64,000 nt of DNA from Ampullaceana balthica (GCA_944989445.1 CALYLW010000122.1:62001-126000); one strand, 5' to 3'; numbered from the stretch's first letter, positions 33,580-46,139 are shown. The notes: generated by a model not told the origin, from the letters alone. Made by a program: numbers and translations.

Positions 33580-33745
33580 TCACATTACACCACATAATAT
33601 TAAACCGCACCAAATCACACCCAAAAATGGGATATCTTACCACACGACGATGCACCTTACAACACCAAGTATCACCATACCACACCACGATGCACCATAC
33701 ACAATGTTGCACCATACACAATGTTGCACCTTACCGCACCACAAA
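33580..33745 (+). repeat. Degenerate ACC/CATAC-rich tandem repeats
   Basis: Words such as CACCATACACAATGTTGCAC and CACCACGATGCACC recur several times. Frames on both strands reflect the low-complexity composition (H/T-rich). Confidence 0.65.
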
Positions 33746-35226
33746 GATGTAACAATATCTTTTTTTTTCAACTGCATCATTACTACCACCGGTTAGCCAG
33801 GAGCTAAGCACCATCCCCATTCCTTCACCTTAGTTCTATCTCTTCAGTAGGATTATTTACCTGGCACGGACTCGCCACGATGACACACCCCCACCCTCCC
33901 CCCCACCACTCGGTACACTTAACGGTTACCTTTTCCTTTACCTCCAATCCAATCTGACGTTTTGTGTCGCTTACAGATTGGGCAATTGTGACCCCCACCC
34001 ACCCACCCCTCGCCACTTTCATTGAGCCCATTGTGCACGAGCGACCCTGAACATATCCCCTGGGGTGGGGGGCGGAATAAGCTCGTGACCGAACGAACGG
34101 GACGGAAGTGCCGTTGTCATTAAAACGCATCAACGGTTGATTAACTCCCCTCCTCACCGTACACGGCCCCCTACCCTCTCCAATGTTATGCATTATAATA
34201 TAATAAATGTGGCTCCCCGGGGGCGCGCCGTGGAACGTGTTATCACCACGGTTCGCCAACAACTGTTCCCTTTCTAAACGAGGGACACTCTTCTCGCCAG
34301 CATCCCTGAATGGCGCCCTTTCATCTCTCCTCCCCGAGACGCCCGGACCTCATTAACTTCCTCGGGGGAGTGGTCAAAAAAATGTCATTTGATCGTCCCA
34401 CTCCGTTGGCCGAGCGCAGCGTGAGGGCTTTTACTTGTCCGAGAGCAATGTACCGAAACAGACGCAAGTCCCTCGGCGGGTCAGGTGCCTCTCAGCAGCC
34501 CAAACAACGGAGTGGGCTCCTACTTGAATAACATTTTTGTCTTTTCCCAGTGCTTCTCAAAATTACGGTCTGCAGACTGGCGAAAATTTCACAAGACTCG
34601 ACAGCCTAAAATCGAGGATCCTCAATCCTGAAAATTTCACAGACATAACAGTGAATTACAATTTCATTGGTCAACGGTCCCTGAACAGTTTAACCTCAGA
34701 TCCCTCAGGAATTAATAATCTTGGAACCCCTGGATTTAATCTGGCATTTACCCTTTCCCTTTTCTTACAGTGTATCGAGGGGAGAAGAGGTAGATACGTT
34801 GTCGGGGAGGGGGGGCGGCTTATACCCACTCTGATGTGACAACTTTCCCGGGTTTTCTCCACGTAGTCTATGATTGTACGATTGGCCCCCAAGTGGCCCG
34901 ACGGGTCTGGCAGGATAAGGGGCGAGCGGGAAAAAAAATAAATAGGGAGGGGAAGGTAGTCCAACAGCGGCTCCTTGCACCACACGCCGCCCCCTTCTCT
35001 TTTCACAACGTGGATCAGGTTGCGCCCATCACGAGTGGGGATTACGGCACATCAAAGGACCCTGTGTTTAGAGAGGCTAACAAAGGGAGGCTACTTCTGG
35101 AACCGCTTGTCCGGTTTCTCTCCCCCTGCGGGGGGCCGGGGGCCGATGGATGTTGTCTTGAGAAAAGCAAATTTGTTTGAGGTCAGGGAATGAAAATAAT
35201 GACCCGGGGGTGGGGTGGGGGTGGGG
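33746..35226. other. Unassigned spacer, GC-richer 34200-35150
   Basis: Several overlapping frames of 70-145 aa occur on both strands, none with a recognisable domain. At 34548-34732 the ends CAGTGCTTCTCAAAATTACG and AATCTTGGAACCCCTG resemble a decayed hAT MITE, but no flanking duplication is visible. The right end grades into the G-rich 79-bp array. Confidence 0.4.
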
Positions 35227-36416
35227 GTCAGGGTAGGTACATGTGATGGGTGGGGAGTGGGGTTTTTCTGGATGAGAACAGAGGATGGGTTGACGAGGTG
35301 CTGCAGTAGGGTCAGGATGGGTACACCTATGGCCATGGGGGGGGAGGGGGTGGATGAGAACAGAAGATGGGTTGACGAGGTGCTGCAGTAGGGTCAGGAT
35401 GGGTACACGTATGGCCATGGGTGGGGGAGTGGATGAGAACAGAGGATGGGTTGACGAGGTGCTGCAGTAGGGTCAGGATGGGTACATGTATAGCCATGGG
35501 TGGGAGAGTGGATGAGAACAGAGGATGGGTTGACGAGGTGCTGCAGTAGGGTCAGGATGGGTACATGTATGGCCATGGGTGGGGGAGTGGATGAGAACAG
35601 AGGATTGGTTGACGAGGTGCTGCAGTAGGGTCAGGATGGGTACATGTATGACCATGGATGGGGGAGTGGATGAGAACAGAGGAGGGGTTGACGAGGTGCT
35701 GCAGTAGGGTCAGGATGGGTACACGTATGGCCATGGGTGGGGGAGTGGATGAGAACAGAGGATGGGTTGACGAGGTGCTGCAGTAGGGTCAGGATGGGTA
35801 CACGTATGGCCATGGGTGGGGGAGTGGATGAGAACAGAGGATGGGTTGACGAGGTGCTGCAGTAGGGTCAGGAGGGTACACGTATGGCCATGGGTGGGGG
35901 AGTGGATGAGAACAGAGGATGGGTTGACGAGGTGCTGCAGTAGGGTCAGGATGGGTACACGTATGGCCATGGGTGGGGGAGTGGATGAGAACAGAGGATG
36001 GGTTGACGACGTGCTGCAGTAGGGTCAGGATGGGTACACGTATGGCCATGGGTGGGGGAGTGGATGAGAACAGAGGATGGGTTGACGACGTGCTGCAGTA
36101 GGGTCAGGATGGGTACACGTATGCCATGGGTGGGGGAGTGGATGAGAACAGAAGATGGGTTGACGAGGTGCTGCAGTAGGGTCAGGATGGGTACACGTAT
36201 GGCCATGGGTGGGGGAGTGGATGAGAACAGAGGATGGGTTGACGAGGTGCTGCAGTAGGGTCAGGATAGGTACACGTATGGCCATGGGTGGGGGAGTGGA
36301 AGAGAACAGAGGATGGGTTGACGAGGTGCTGCCGTAGGGTCAGGATGGGTACACATATGGACATGGGTGGGGGAGTGGAAGAGAACAGAGGATGGGTTGA
36401 CGAGGTGCTGCAGGGT
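35227..36416 (+). repeat. 79-bp minisatellite, ~15 units
   Basis: Unit GATGAGAACAGAGGATGGGT then TGACGAGGTGCTGCAGTAGG, GTCAGGATGGGTACACGTAT and GGCCATGGGTGGGGGAGTG. Most units are 79 bp; a few carry small indels (near 35870 and 36121). Since 79 is not a multiple of three, repeated minus-strand frames (60-90 aa, spaced 79 bp) cycle through all phases and are artefacts. Each unit has one PstI-type CTGCAG. Confidence 0.95.
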
Positions 36417-36609
36417 AAACTCGTTGGATGTAAAGGTTGGCCATAAAATCGCAACGCATTTATTTAGGATATTGCATTACAGATTTCAAATTGGTGATCG
36501 TGGTAATTAAAAATTATGGATGCTGAAAGATTTTCAGTTGTTACTAGCTGAGCAACGATTTCATAAGATAGGAAGTTCAAAGAAACCAACGAGTGTTTTT
36601 TGTTGTTGT

Positions 36610-37205
36610 TTTTTAAAGTATGCCAGAAACCTTCACGGAGGTGTACTTAACAGCTTCACAAAGTTTCATGGCCATCGAATAATTAATATACTATGTAAAT
36701 AGCTTACATAAGAAAAAAAATGACAGGGCCCCCCGGCCCCAAATTAGTGATAGTTTTTAATATATATATTGTCATTGTACACTAAAACTTTCCAAAGTAT
36801 CAGTTCCCTCGGTTGAATAAAATAATATTGATAAAACTCATTTCAGAAAATAATGACATTTAATTCATTAATGGCATTAATTATGGCACCCAACCCAAAA
36901 CGGTGAAAGATGTAAAGTTCAAAACGCCTGTAAATTAAAAATTATGGATCATGATGGATATGTGTGTTAATATTTTTCGAGATCGTTTAAAAATCGAATT
37001 GGGAATGAATTCTCTTAAACGTTTACGAAAAAAAGATTTGGGACACCGTCCCCAAGGGAATGGATGAATGGACATTAGGAATTCAATACCCTCTATATAT
37101 ATAATTTTTTTAATATGGGCTATCAAGTTTTTATATACCAAGATTGGTCAAGATCCATCCATTTATCCAATAACTAACGACTAACACTTAGACTAATTTT
37201 TATAT
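36610..37205 (+). repeat. Unclassified dispersed repeat, copy 2
   Basis: Collinear with 11810-12340 through ATGCCAGAAACCTT, AAAGTTTCATGG, GTAAAGTTCAAAA, GGATCATGATGGATAT, GGACATTAGGAATTC and ATCAAGTTTTTATATACCAA. Two further inserts relative to copy 1 near 36740-36900. No coding frame. Confidence 0.55.
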
Positions 37206-37363
37206 AGCGCACAAAAGAAATAAAACGACAGTTTGCGTAAGTGTTAATATAAAAAAAAATTGTAAGAGGCAAACAAATTGTTTACATATTCATTTTAATT
37301 AAAAAAAATTAAGCAAACGAATAGTTACTTCTGTAAATAAATTTTTGATTTGATTGTCCTTAT

Positions 37364-37760
37364 AGGGCCGTCCATAAATGACGTCACGCGATTTTGGCAG
37401 ATTTCCCCACCTCGTCACAAAAAGTTACGCCTCCCTCAAATGTGACGTCATTAAGTCGTCTCCCCATGAACGCCGTATATCCTATTTAGAATGAGCAAGT
37501 CTCAAATCACTTGTTTAGTCATTTAAGCATGCGTTTACTGTAAGATTGCACTATAATATCGAAATACGCGTGAGGCCATGTAAAACGTCGTTAAATATAT
37601 TGCAGGCGATCAAATATTTAACTTTTTTATTTAAAGTTGCGCGTTTCGATGTGACGTCAGAGTTCTTAAACACACCCCCCCCCTTTTCCGTTACAAATCG
37701 TTATAAATGTGTGACCCCCATCTCCCCTTTAGGTGAGTGACGTCATTTATGGTCGGCCCC
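37364..37760. mobile_element. GGGGCCGTCC-type MITE, longer subtype
   Basis: Left end AGGGCCGTCCATAAATGACG then TCACGCGATTTTGG, right end GTGACGTCATTTATGGTCGG then CCCC. Interior CAAATCACTTGTTTAGTCATTTAAGCATG and ACGCGTGARGCCAYSTAAAA blocks are shared with 39560-39931. Non-coding. Confidence 0.85.
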
Positions 37761-39559
37761 TTAGGCATCGTAGTACTATAGCCTTGACAATCGGAGCGTT
37801 GGTCGTGGCAGTCGTGGGGACTTAAGAAATAGATCAAGAAGACAATATGAGACGTCTTTATAAACAATTGCCACGGTTGAAATATCTGCTGTGATCATGT
37901 GACTCATCGGGCATACACGTGTTAGATAACAAGCTATTTGATTTGGTAGGCAGGTCTGTGCGACTTAGACGTCAGGTCGGATGAAATACACTTAGATTCG
38001 GATGAAAGGTCGGATTTTAAAAAAAAATGATTTAGTAGGTATACCTATATTCTATAAAGGTTGACTCGTTTGTTGGTTCTGGTGAAATTATTGACTCGTC
38101 TGTCAAATCTGGTGAAATTATTTGACTCGTCTGTCAAATCTGGTGAAATTATTTGACTCGTCTGTCATGTCTGTTCAAACCATCAGATGCATGAGGAGAT
38201 ATCTAGTCTGCCTAGATCTTGATGCATTGAAAAGGGACTTTTGAAAAAGTCTAAACTAAAAGTTTTCGTTCAGCATTTTTTTATATGGAATAAAACAGTG
38301 AAGATGGATACCTTCAATTGTTGGTTGTGAAGATGGATACGCTCAATAGCTGATGTGAAGATAGCTACGCTCAATTGTTGGTTGTGAACTTCGAGAGATT
38401 TTAATTTATTTTTAAAGTATGTGTCGTGCCGTATTCAGAGTCCCCGAAGTAACTTATCGTTCCTGCACAATTGGCGTCATAACTTTTCCATCGCGTACCG
38501 CACAATTGCACACCAGCCGTGAATTCCATGATTAAAGGGCGAGAAACTAAAAACCATCATCTTGGTCTTACCAACACACCATGGTATGGCGCAATATTCA
38601 CTAGCATTACCAGCATCGCACATCATTTATCCGCCTCGCTTCATTGGAGCCCTCGCGATTCAGTCGTCCAGGATGAATCAGGTTTCCTGTTTACTTTCGC
38701 TAAACCTCCCAACGGCCGTGCACGCAACGAGGGGAGGATTGGGTGGGCCTTAATTTCAGTCGAGTTGATCAAAGCCCTGCTCCTCACGGAAGAGTTGAGC
38801 CCTCTCCCACCGGTCGGTCCGCTACCTAAAGAAACAGGATGCCTAATCTGAGATGACCAGTGGTCATCTCAGCAGGTTCCATCCGGGCCTCAGCGGGGTC
38901 GGTAGATTCCTTTTGATGCGAGTCGTCCGGCCGGCAAAGTGGCCGTCCCAGGGGAAGGGCGGTAAGGATCGTGGAGGAAGAGGGATCATTTTCCCCTTTG
39001 ATGTGCAGGGGGTAAGACACAAGGTTGTATTGTCTCCGCCCGAGGATGTCCCGAGTCGTAACTCCCTCGCGGTACCAGTTTACATGGTTCTTTAAATTAT
39101 CATTTGGAGGAAGGAGGTGGGGGGGGCGGTATTGGTGACAAGACGAAAATCCAGTGATGACGCAGTCGCCGCGAACTAGGGGCTCCCGGCTCCCGATCCT
39201 GCCGAGAACTTCAAACAAACCCACGCGTTGTGGAGACGCCCCTGTAATTCCACCTTATCCATGGGGAGGAAGCCATCTCCCCCACGAGTTTTTGTCATTA
39301 GGGTGCATGACGTCATTTACCAGGCGTGTGTGGGCGGGGGGGGGGAGGGGGAAGCGTGAAGCAGAAGGATGTGACGACAAAATGGTCACGTGTTATCTGA
39401 CGATCTGAGACAGAAGCACGTCACTGCTCTAATTAGTTTCTGATCTGTTGGAACTGGTCTACAGTAATTTTCATCCCGCTTTCCGAGGATTTGCCGAGTT
39501 TAGACTTAGGGAGAGGCTTTAGTTGACCCAGATCACTTAACAGCAAACGGGTTAAATAA
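37761..39559. other. Mostly unassigned spacer with two short tandem repeats
   Basis: About 38055-38175 holds three to four copies of a 30-31-bp TTTGACTCGTCTGTCAAATC-type unit. About 38300-38390 holds three imperfect GTGAAGATGGATACGCTCAA units. 38500-39400 is GC-richer with overlapping frames on both strands but no domain recognised. Confidence 0.45.
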
Positions 39560-39931
39560 GGGGCCCGTCCATAAATGACGTCACGCGATTTTGGCCGATT
39601 TCCCCTCCCTCCCCCAACGTCACACGTCGTCACAAAAAATTAGACCCCCCCAATATGACGTCACAACCCCCCACCCCCCAATAAAAGCCGTATGTCCTAT
39701 TTAAAAACGAGCATGTATCAAAATCCTGTATTGTCATTTAAGTATGTATTTAGTGTAATCCTGCACTCTAATATCGTAACACGCGTGAAGCCACCTAAAA
39801 CGTCATTATAAGCAATCAATTATTTAAGTGGAACTTATTGCTGCGTTTTAATGTGACGTCACATTTCTTAAACGCCCCCCCTCCCCCTTTTTTCCCCCAT
39901 TAGGTGTGTGACGTCATTTATGGACGGCCTC
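39560..39931. mobile_element. GGGGCCGTCC-type MITE, longer subtype, copy 2
   Basis: Left end GGGGCCCGTCCATAAATGAC then GTCACGCGATTTTGG, right end GTGACGTCATTTATGGACGG then CCTC. Flanks TAA/TAG could be a decayed TWA duplication. Collinear with 37364-37760. Non-coding. Confidence 0.87.
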
Positions 39932-40090
39932 TAGAATAAGATGTCAATAGACAAACAAGCCAACAATTGTGGGCTTTGATCAGGGGGACACAATCATAAT
40001 TTAAGTATACACATTGATATGAAATAAAGGATGAATGCTTTCTTCTATAGCGCTATCTAACACTATCCATGCTAGGCTAGTCTGCTATAC

Positions 40091-40409
40091 CAGTGATTCT
40101 CAAACTTTTTAGAATGGCGGACCTGCTGTAATATTTTTCCATTGCACCAGGGACCGGCGAAATATATTCCCTTTAATGACGTTGTAGCGAAATTTAATTT
40201 ATTTCATTTTATTGTTTTCATTTTATGTGCTTATTTGCGAAAAAAAATTGACATATTCTATAGTCTATAGGCATAGGGTTACTATTAATGGTTGCAAATG
40301 GAGGATAAAATTATATTTTCCTGTTCTTTCTTGATAAACTTCTGCGGACCGGCAGCGGGTGGCCCACGGACCGGCACCGGTCCGCGGACCACCACTTTGA
40401 GAAGCACTG
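40091..40409. mobile_element. hAT MITE (CAGTGATTCTCAAACTTTTT termini)
   Basis: Left end CAGTGATTCTCAAACTTTTT, right end CACTTTGAGAAGCACTG. Exact 8-bp duplications TGCTATAC lie at 40083-40090 and 40410-40417. Subterminal GGACCGGCACCGGTCCGCGG near the right end is strongly self-complementary. 319 bp, non-coding. Confidence 0.93.
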
Positions 40410-40744
40410 TGCTATACGAACTCATTTTAGTTATTTTTTAATAGCCCGCACCCCTACCCTCTACACTGTATGATTGTATCCTGAAATGCTTAAACTTAAA
40501 CCATAAACTGATCACCTGAAATTATAATAAAACTAAACGGTTACATTTTTTAAATATTTTGTATACACCAGTTTATTTTTAGCAGCCGTATTTCATCGTG
40601 TTTGTGTGTGTGTGTGTGGGGGGGGGGTCTGTCTTAAATGTGAACCGTTTCATCGGGAGTTGTCAAATATAGAGGAATGCGCAGGGGAGCGATTGACTAT
40701 TGTAGCGTTGTCTTGTCTTAACGATATAGACGCACCAACTATAC

Positions 40745-40972
40745 AATAAGATTATTGCGTCCACAGACCATGCCGGCCTGTCGGCAAGTGAAGCAGCGTT
40801 GACAGGTCACGGCCGTGAGGGTTCCACGCTCTATTCCCTTCCCAGCCGCCTCTGTTTCCCCAACGTGTGTCAGGTACTCATTCGGAGCTGTGTGGACCCA
40901 GGGACACCCTTGGTCCCCGGAACAGGTCCCTTCACGGAGATTCGAACCCGTGACCATCGGTACGCCAGGTAA
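40745..40972 (-). mobile_element. tRNA-derived SINE, copy 2 (truncated head)
   Basis: Minus strand: GGCGTACCGATGGTCACGGG then TTCGAATCTCCGTGAAGGGA, CCAAGGGTGTCCCTGGGTCC, AGCTCCGAATGAGTACC and a body ending near TGTGGACGCAATAATC. Compared with 43884 it lacks the first ~35 bp of the tRNA-like head. Confidence 0.8.
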
Positions 40973-41100
40973 TTGTGGATTTTTTAAAGATTCATCAAAC
41001 GTCACACTTTAGCTGGACCGATAACATTCTACCCACGCCCATGTTGTTACCCGTTCACGACGCACTTTTGGTTTTGATTGCGGACGCCGTATTTTGTTTT

Positions 41101-41694
41101 TTAACGCAATTTCCCTTGGGAGAAATTGCGTTATTAAGTTATATTTGAAATGTCTGGTCTGTCTTTCGGAGCTTTGAACAGCAACTCCTCCTGAACCATA
41201 CCAGATAGAGGGTTCGGGTCTTTTGCAAATATGTTAAGGAGGTCCCAAGGATGTGCACGGGCAAAAAATTACCGAAAAGGTTAACTGGATTTCCTGGGAA
41301 ATCAAAACAAAACCCAAAAATATCAGTGTTTTGTCAATTTCTTGCCAACCATAACATCTATCGGGTTGAAACAAACCCCAAGCGATAGCTAATAATAATT
41401 CGAAAAATGTTGGAGATGGAATTTTTGAAAAATCTCTTTTTGGTTCGACTCCCGTAATTTTAGCAGCAGCTTGTAGATAGCAAATGTTTTGTTTAGTTTC
41501 ACAATTATTGATTTGAAATTACTTTTAATGTAATCTAGATTAATCTAGAATGATAGTTTATGGGGTTTTCCCGCTCTGTGAATGCTAATGCTAGACTTTT
41601 GTGCGGTGCGCATTATATTGACACGTTCTTGGTGTGACTCTAGTAGGATTTCCCTTGTATAAAAAAAAAGGATATTCTTTGTTGGAAATTGCGT
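41101..41694. mobile_element. Possible inverted-repeat element with AACGCAATTTCC ends
   Basis: Left end contains AACGCAATTTCCCTTGGGAG then AAATTGCGTT, itself a short hairpin. The right end near 41680-41694 has GGAAATTGCGTTTA. The interior has no transposase and no partner in the window. Target duplication unclear, so the boundaries are provisional. Confidence 0.45.
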
Positions 41695-43289
41695 TTACAT
41701 ACTCATTCGAGTTTTTCTTACTTGTTTAATCATTTGCAGTCTGGCAACCATAGGATCGCGGACTGATATGTTGGCGTGCGGGTCCGAAGACCATACCAGA
41801 CACTACACCTTAAAACATATCTCCCTCCGCCACGCCACCCCCAACCCTGCGACTCCAGTGAATTATGCCACATCCATTTGACCATGACCCAGATATCAAC
41901 TCCCCCAGCCCTCCCCACCGGCGCACGTGTGTGTGTGTTTAAAATGTTTGTGCATCTTAACTGAAATCATCCGTGGCGCGGTCAGCTGAGAACATCGTTT
42001 GGACATGGCATGCCGGGTCGGGGAAACTGTTTAAACACGTGCACTGGTCAAAATCTCGTCCAAGCAGACGAGATGTCAACATCTGACTTAATCAAAGTTC
42101 CATGTCCGATGCTCTGCTGTTCTTGGGAAGGTTGTGAAAAAGAAAAATACGGGTGGGGGGTAGTTTGTTGAAGTTTCAGGTGACCACTGGTCAACCCCCC
42201 CCCCGCATCCCCCCCAAGTCCCCCGAGGGCGTCTGCAGAACCTCTTAACACGTCACGTTTATTGCGTTCTGACAGGCACTTCCGGTGCCGATGAAGCATG
42301 GCGGGTAATAAATTATTTTCTTTCCTTTTTTTTTCTTCATCGTCCGCTTTCCATCGGCCGAAGTCGTTGTCGATTTTATCGGGGCTGTGGTCAAACACAA
42401 ACAGACCAACAAACAAACTGGACGGTGGCTGCGGTTTGGGGGGGGGGCGGGTGGGGTAATGCGGGACGATAAAAATGTTGAAGTCGTTTATCTCTATTTA
42501 CGCCTGGGTGCCACCGGACCCGGGTCCGATGACATTAAGCCCAGATGCGCTCGCACCTCGTGTCGAAGGGGCAGCCAGCTAACGGGGCCTGTTACCCTAG
42601 ACATCCCCCCGCGGTGTATAAAAGCAACCGTTTCCCGAGGCCCCTTGCGTGTCACGACTATGGGGGTGGGGGTGGTAAAGATTTTCTCCACTGACATCAA
42701 ACAGGGAAGCACTCAAAAAAGTAAAAATTCTGTCACTGGGCTGGGCGTGACATGGGCAGTAAATCAAGGCGGTGGAGCGGGGGGGGGGAATCTTCGTGGG
42801 TCGTGGGGTGGGGGGGGAATAACTGAGACGTGGGCACGCATCACCGCCTTCGAATCCCTTCCCCCCCCCCGCCCGCGGCTATAACACAGGGGCACTTCAA
42901 GTGATGAGACCTTGCCTCCCCCACACCCACCCCCCCCAACAGGGCAGACGACCCTGTTACGCAATCCAAATAAGGGGAAAAGCTTGTGACATTTCACGCC
43001 ATGCACACGTCGTCATGGCAGCTCAATCGTTTCTTAAAAACATAGTTTATTGCTTTCTTTTTTGTAGTATGACAATGAGGCGTTGGAAGCAGGGGTCATG
43101 GAGGGGGGCGGTTTCGTTTAATTTTGTTCATCTTCAGAAACCATTGCCAGTGTAACTTTTGTCCATTGTATCATTTTACCCGGATTTCTAGCATTTTCCC
43201 GGCCTTTCGGAACGCCATTCGAGGAATATTAATATAATTTAAAATTCATATCAACCTATCTATCTATATAATTCGCAAGGAATTAGAGC
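41695..43289. other. Unassigned spacer with G/C-run tracts
   Basis: Poly-C near 42195-42215 and 42860-42870, poly-G near 42438-42448 and 42778-42820. Overlapping 80-165-aa frames on both strands (e.g. 42387-42884) are driven by composition and carry no recognisable domain. Confidence 0.4.
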
Positions 43290-43545
43290 AAGCAAGACGC
43301 AGTCTATATAAAATACTAGTGTGTTACCCGTAAAAAATGACGGAAGTTTTCAAAATAAATACAATTCAGCTGAAATCTATTTATTTTGAAAAAAAAATAA
43401 TGTAAACAGAACTAATATCATTTTTTATTTATTTTTATTTTATTCATTTATTTCCATATTGAACAATTTTATGCGGACGTTTGAAAAGAGTTATTTTTTG
43501 GTGCAGTAATTTGGTGCGCTGCTTTCTAAAATTAGTAGCGTCACG
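43290..43545. repeat. Fragment of the GGCGCC-ended repeat family
   Basis: ACTAGTGTGTTACCCGTAAA then ATTCAGCTGAAATCTATTTA corresponds, inverted, to 53865-53930. GCAGTAATTTGGTGCGCTGC corresponds to 31858-31877. It appears to be a rearranged terminal fragment. Confidence 0.5.
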
Positions 43546-43883
43546 GTCGGGACGGACTGGACGGGACATACATTGCAAATTATGTAAATTGATGATATGT
43601 AGCAATGTCCACACCCACACCGCGTCGCACTATGCGCAACGCACTGAGACGCACTATATAGAAGGAAAGGAAGTAATGCCAAGTCCGGGCTTACGATGCG
43701 TTATAGGAAACCACTTTTTTATGTTCTGTCATAGTGGAAATGTTTAGTCTATATTCTATAGGATCTGGATTGATTTGATGTTATTGCGGATAGAGAAGAC
43801 ACCGAGAACTTGTGTCGATAAAACAACACAACTAGAATTAGTTAATATAGTCGGCGTTTCCACAAATGTCTTCAGTCAAAAAA

Positions 43884-44100
43884 CGGCGGTCGAATGGCAT
43901 GCGTGCTCGGCTAGCGTACCGAGGGCCACGGGTTTGAATCTCCGTGAAGGCAGGGATTCGTCGTGAAGCCAGGGATTCGTTCCCTGGGGCCAAGGGTGTT
44001 CCTGACTCTTCCCAGCTCCGAATGGGAATTCGACGCTACTATAGTTAGGGAAACAAAGGCGCGGTGTGTGCATGCAAGAATCTTCTGTATCAAAAAGGAG
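43884..44100 (+). mobile_element. tRNA-derived SINE, copy 3
   Basis: Head GGTCGAATGGCATGCGTGCT (A-box side) and GCGTACCGAGGGCCACGGGT then TTGAATCTCCG (B-box side), body CAGGGATTCGTTCCCTGGGG, CCCAGCTCCGAATGGGAATT, tail AAGAATCTTCTGTATC. A GAAGSCAGGGATTCGT word is duplicated at about 43947 and 43966. The head is the most complete of the three copies. Confidence 0.85.
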
Positions 44101-44273
44101 CGTCTGTGTATCTAAGACAAGGGCAATTAAACAAAGAGTAATTCAAACAATTGTACATTATTTAAATCTACACTACATGATACAGAAACTGAAAAAGAAG
44201 AGGAAGGATAAGTGAAGAATGAGGACACGTCTTTATCGCCTCTAACTCTCACCACACACATAAAGAAACATTT

Positions 44274-44323
44274 AACACACACACATACACACACACATAC
44301 ACATTCACACTCACACACACAGA
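44274..44323. repeat. (CA)n microsatellite, imperfect
   Basis: CACACACATACACACACACA-type run with interruptions. Confidence 0.9.
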
Positions 44324-44697
44324 CTCAAAACGCAAGTTTCGTAAGAACGGTAATGAACAGACTGAAACTTAAAATCCAATCCTTGAATTAAAGAAAACTA
44401 CGACCAAACTTTTTCTTTTTCTTTTGATTCAAACATACTCACAGGGATTTAATTGATTCATGGAAATATAATTCCAGAAAACTGTTTCCTACAATATTCA
44501 ACTATTATTTGAAAAATTTGATGGCCATGATGAAATATTAATCTGCCAATAATTGAACTTCCTCCCTGATTTTAATAATCGATTTTTTTTTCGTTTTCTT
44601 TGTACTCTTTAAATTTAAATAAGAAGTGAAATGAAACTGTATAATAACTTCGTAGAGAGAACATTGAACTATCCAATTAACACTAAAACAAACACAC

Positions 44698-45545
44698 GAC
44701 GGAAGCGGTGGAGGTGAATTGGTCATACACTAAGAAAACCTGCCTCCAGTACAACAAGGCAAGCCCTGAAATGGAACCTCCAGGGAAATCGGAAATAAAA
44801 CAAACCCGTAAAAACAAAGTTTTTGACTATAAATCCCTTATATATGAGACATAACTAACAGTATTGATTATTTTCAAACACGACAAACATACAGACTGAG
44901 CCTGTCTTAACTCAACTTTGCTTCATAATCCTGGGGGGTGGGGGTGGAGGGGAAAAGTCTGGTCACCGATTCGCTTGACCGAGCTCAGCATCACACGCAA
45001 AAATGTAAACAAAAGCACGCGGGTACGTCGATGGGTCGCCTCAAAGCGTCAACTCAAACTTTCACGTGGGAAAAAAAACAATAACAAATCGTGAATTTGA
45101 ATTACATACCTCATATAAGGATAAACTAAAAATGCATTAATTTAATTACGGTACAATCGATCGATTTGAAATTTTGATACGATGCATTGTTAGGTGAGAC
45201 GGGTCCGTGTGCCAAATTTCAGCTCGATCGGATCACTGGAAGTGTGTCATTTTCGACTTTTGTTTTTCCGCCCGCCCGCCCATGAGATGATGAGATGACG
45301 ACAGACAGAGACGGCCGCGAAGTTAATATAAGGGATTTTAAAAAATTGACGCCGAGAATTGGAGGCAGACATCAAGAGAAACTGCCATGGCTGGAAGATC
45401 CTGGATAGGCTGGCACAGGACAGGGATGCCTGGAGGTCTCTCGTAGGTGGCCTATGCCCTTGGAGGAATCGCAGGCGCCGACGATGATTGGCGGACGCCC
45501 CCGTGTGGACGAGAAGGCTCAACAACAACAACAAACACATTACGA
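44698..45545 (+). pseudogene. LINE 3' end split by a TAAATCCC element
   Basis: 44700-44798 (GGAAGCGGTGGAGGTGAATT, AAACCTGCCTCCAGTACAAC, CCTGAAATGGAACCTCCAGG) aligns with 3930-4015. 45346-45540 (GAGAATTGGAGGCAGACATC, GGAAGATCCTGGATAGGCTG, CGTAGGTGGCCTATGCCCTT, tail ACAACAACAACAAAC) aligns with 4053-4225. The intervening 44799-45339 is a TAAATCCC element, with ~20 bp of LINE sequence missing at the junction. Confidence 0.88.
44799..45339 (+). mobile_element. TAAATCCC element, single dispersed copy in a LINE
   Basis: Starts ACAAACCCGTAAAAACAAAG then TTTTTGACTATAAATCCCTT, ends GAAGTTAATATAAGGGATTT. Near-identical in order and sequence to one unit of the 1-2130 array, including the G-rich tract (44931-44953) and a single GATACGATGCATTGTTAGGT block. 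Its insertion in a LINE shows that this unit is, or was, mobile. Non-coding. Confidence 0.9.
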
Positions 45546-46139
45546 TGAACAGTAATAACGCTGGGGAGGGGGGCACTCATGGTGGTCAACCACTCATAAC
45601 TAAAGATCTCCGACAGGTATTGTGCATCTCTCCAATATGCAGGCCAACATTCGGTGCTGGCCCTTTGTGAGAGCGTGTTCCCCGGGCCTGGTCCGCGCCC
45701 TTCATTGACCCCACTGATACCGAGTTCAGGGCTCAATGTGGACACTGGCCGTTTACTGAATGTTGGTTATCACAAGCGGTTGCCTGTGCGTCTCTCAGAC
45801 ATGCCACCGCTGAACTACGTTAATAAGCAACCCGTAAAAACAAAGTTTTTGACTATAAATCCCTTATATATGAGACATAACTAAAAGTATTGATTATGTT
45901 CAATATAATATGCACCGCGCGAAAGACTAGCATAAACATTTACAGATGGGGAAAATATTATAAAGTATGTTCATTCTAATTCGCACCGCGCTACAGCCTA
46001 GCATAAACATTTACACTTGTAGCCGAGTGGTGGCTAAGTTATTAAAACAATAAATTCAATAAAGTCCAATCACTAATTGCTAAGGATATCAAACAGGTTC
46101 ATTAACTCGAGACACAGAATACACAGTTGTTATGTCACT

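Noticed and set aside
34548..34732. Possible hAT MITE with CAGTGCTTCTCAAAATTACG and CTTGGAACCCCTG ends
   Set aside because: Terminal similarity is weak and the flanks (CTTTTCCC, GATTTAAT) do not form a target duplication.
35077..36454. Series of 60-90-codon minus-strand frames (HGHTCTHPDPTAAPRQP-type)
   Set aside because: They recur every 79 bp in step with the minisatellite and end at the same stop each time; pure repeat artefacts.
41101..41694. Protein-coding or structured-RNA gene in the AACGCAATTTCC region
   Set aside because: No open frame of note. The end hairpin fits a possible mobile element better, and even that is only tentative.
42387..42884. 165-codon plus-strand frame rich in Gly/Arg
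   Set aside because: Driven by poly-G tracts, with overlapping frames on the other strand and no recognisable domain.
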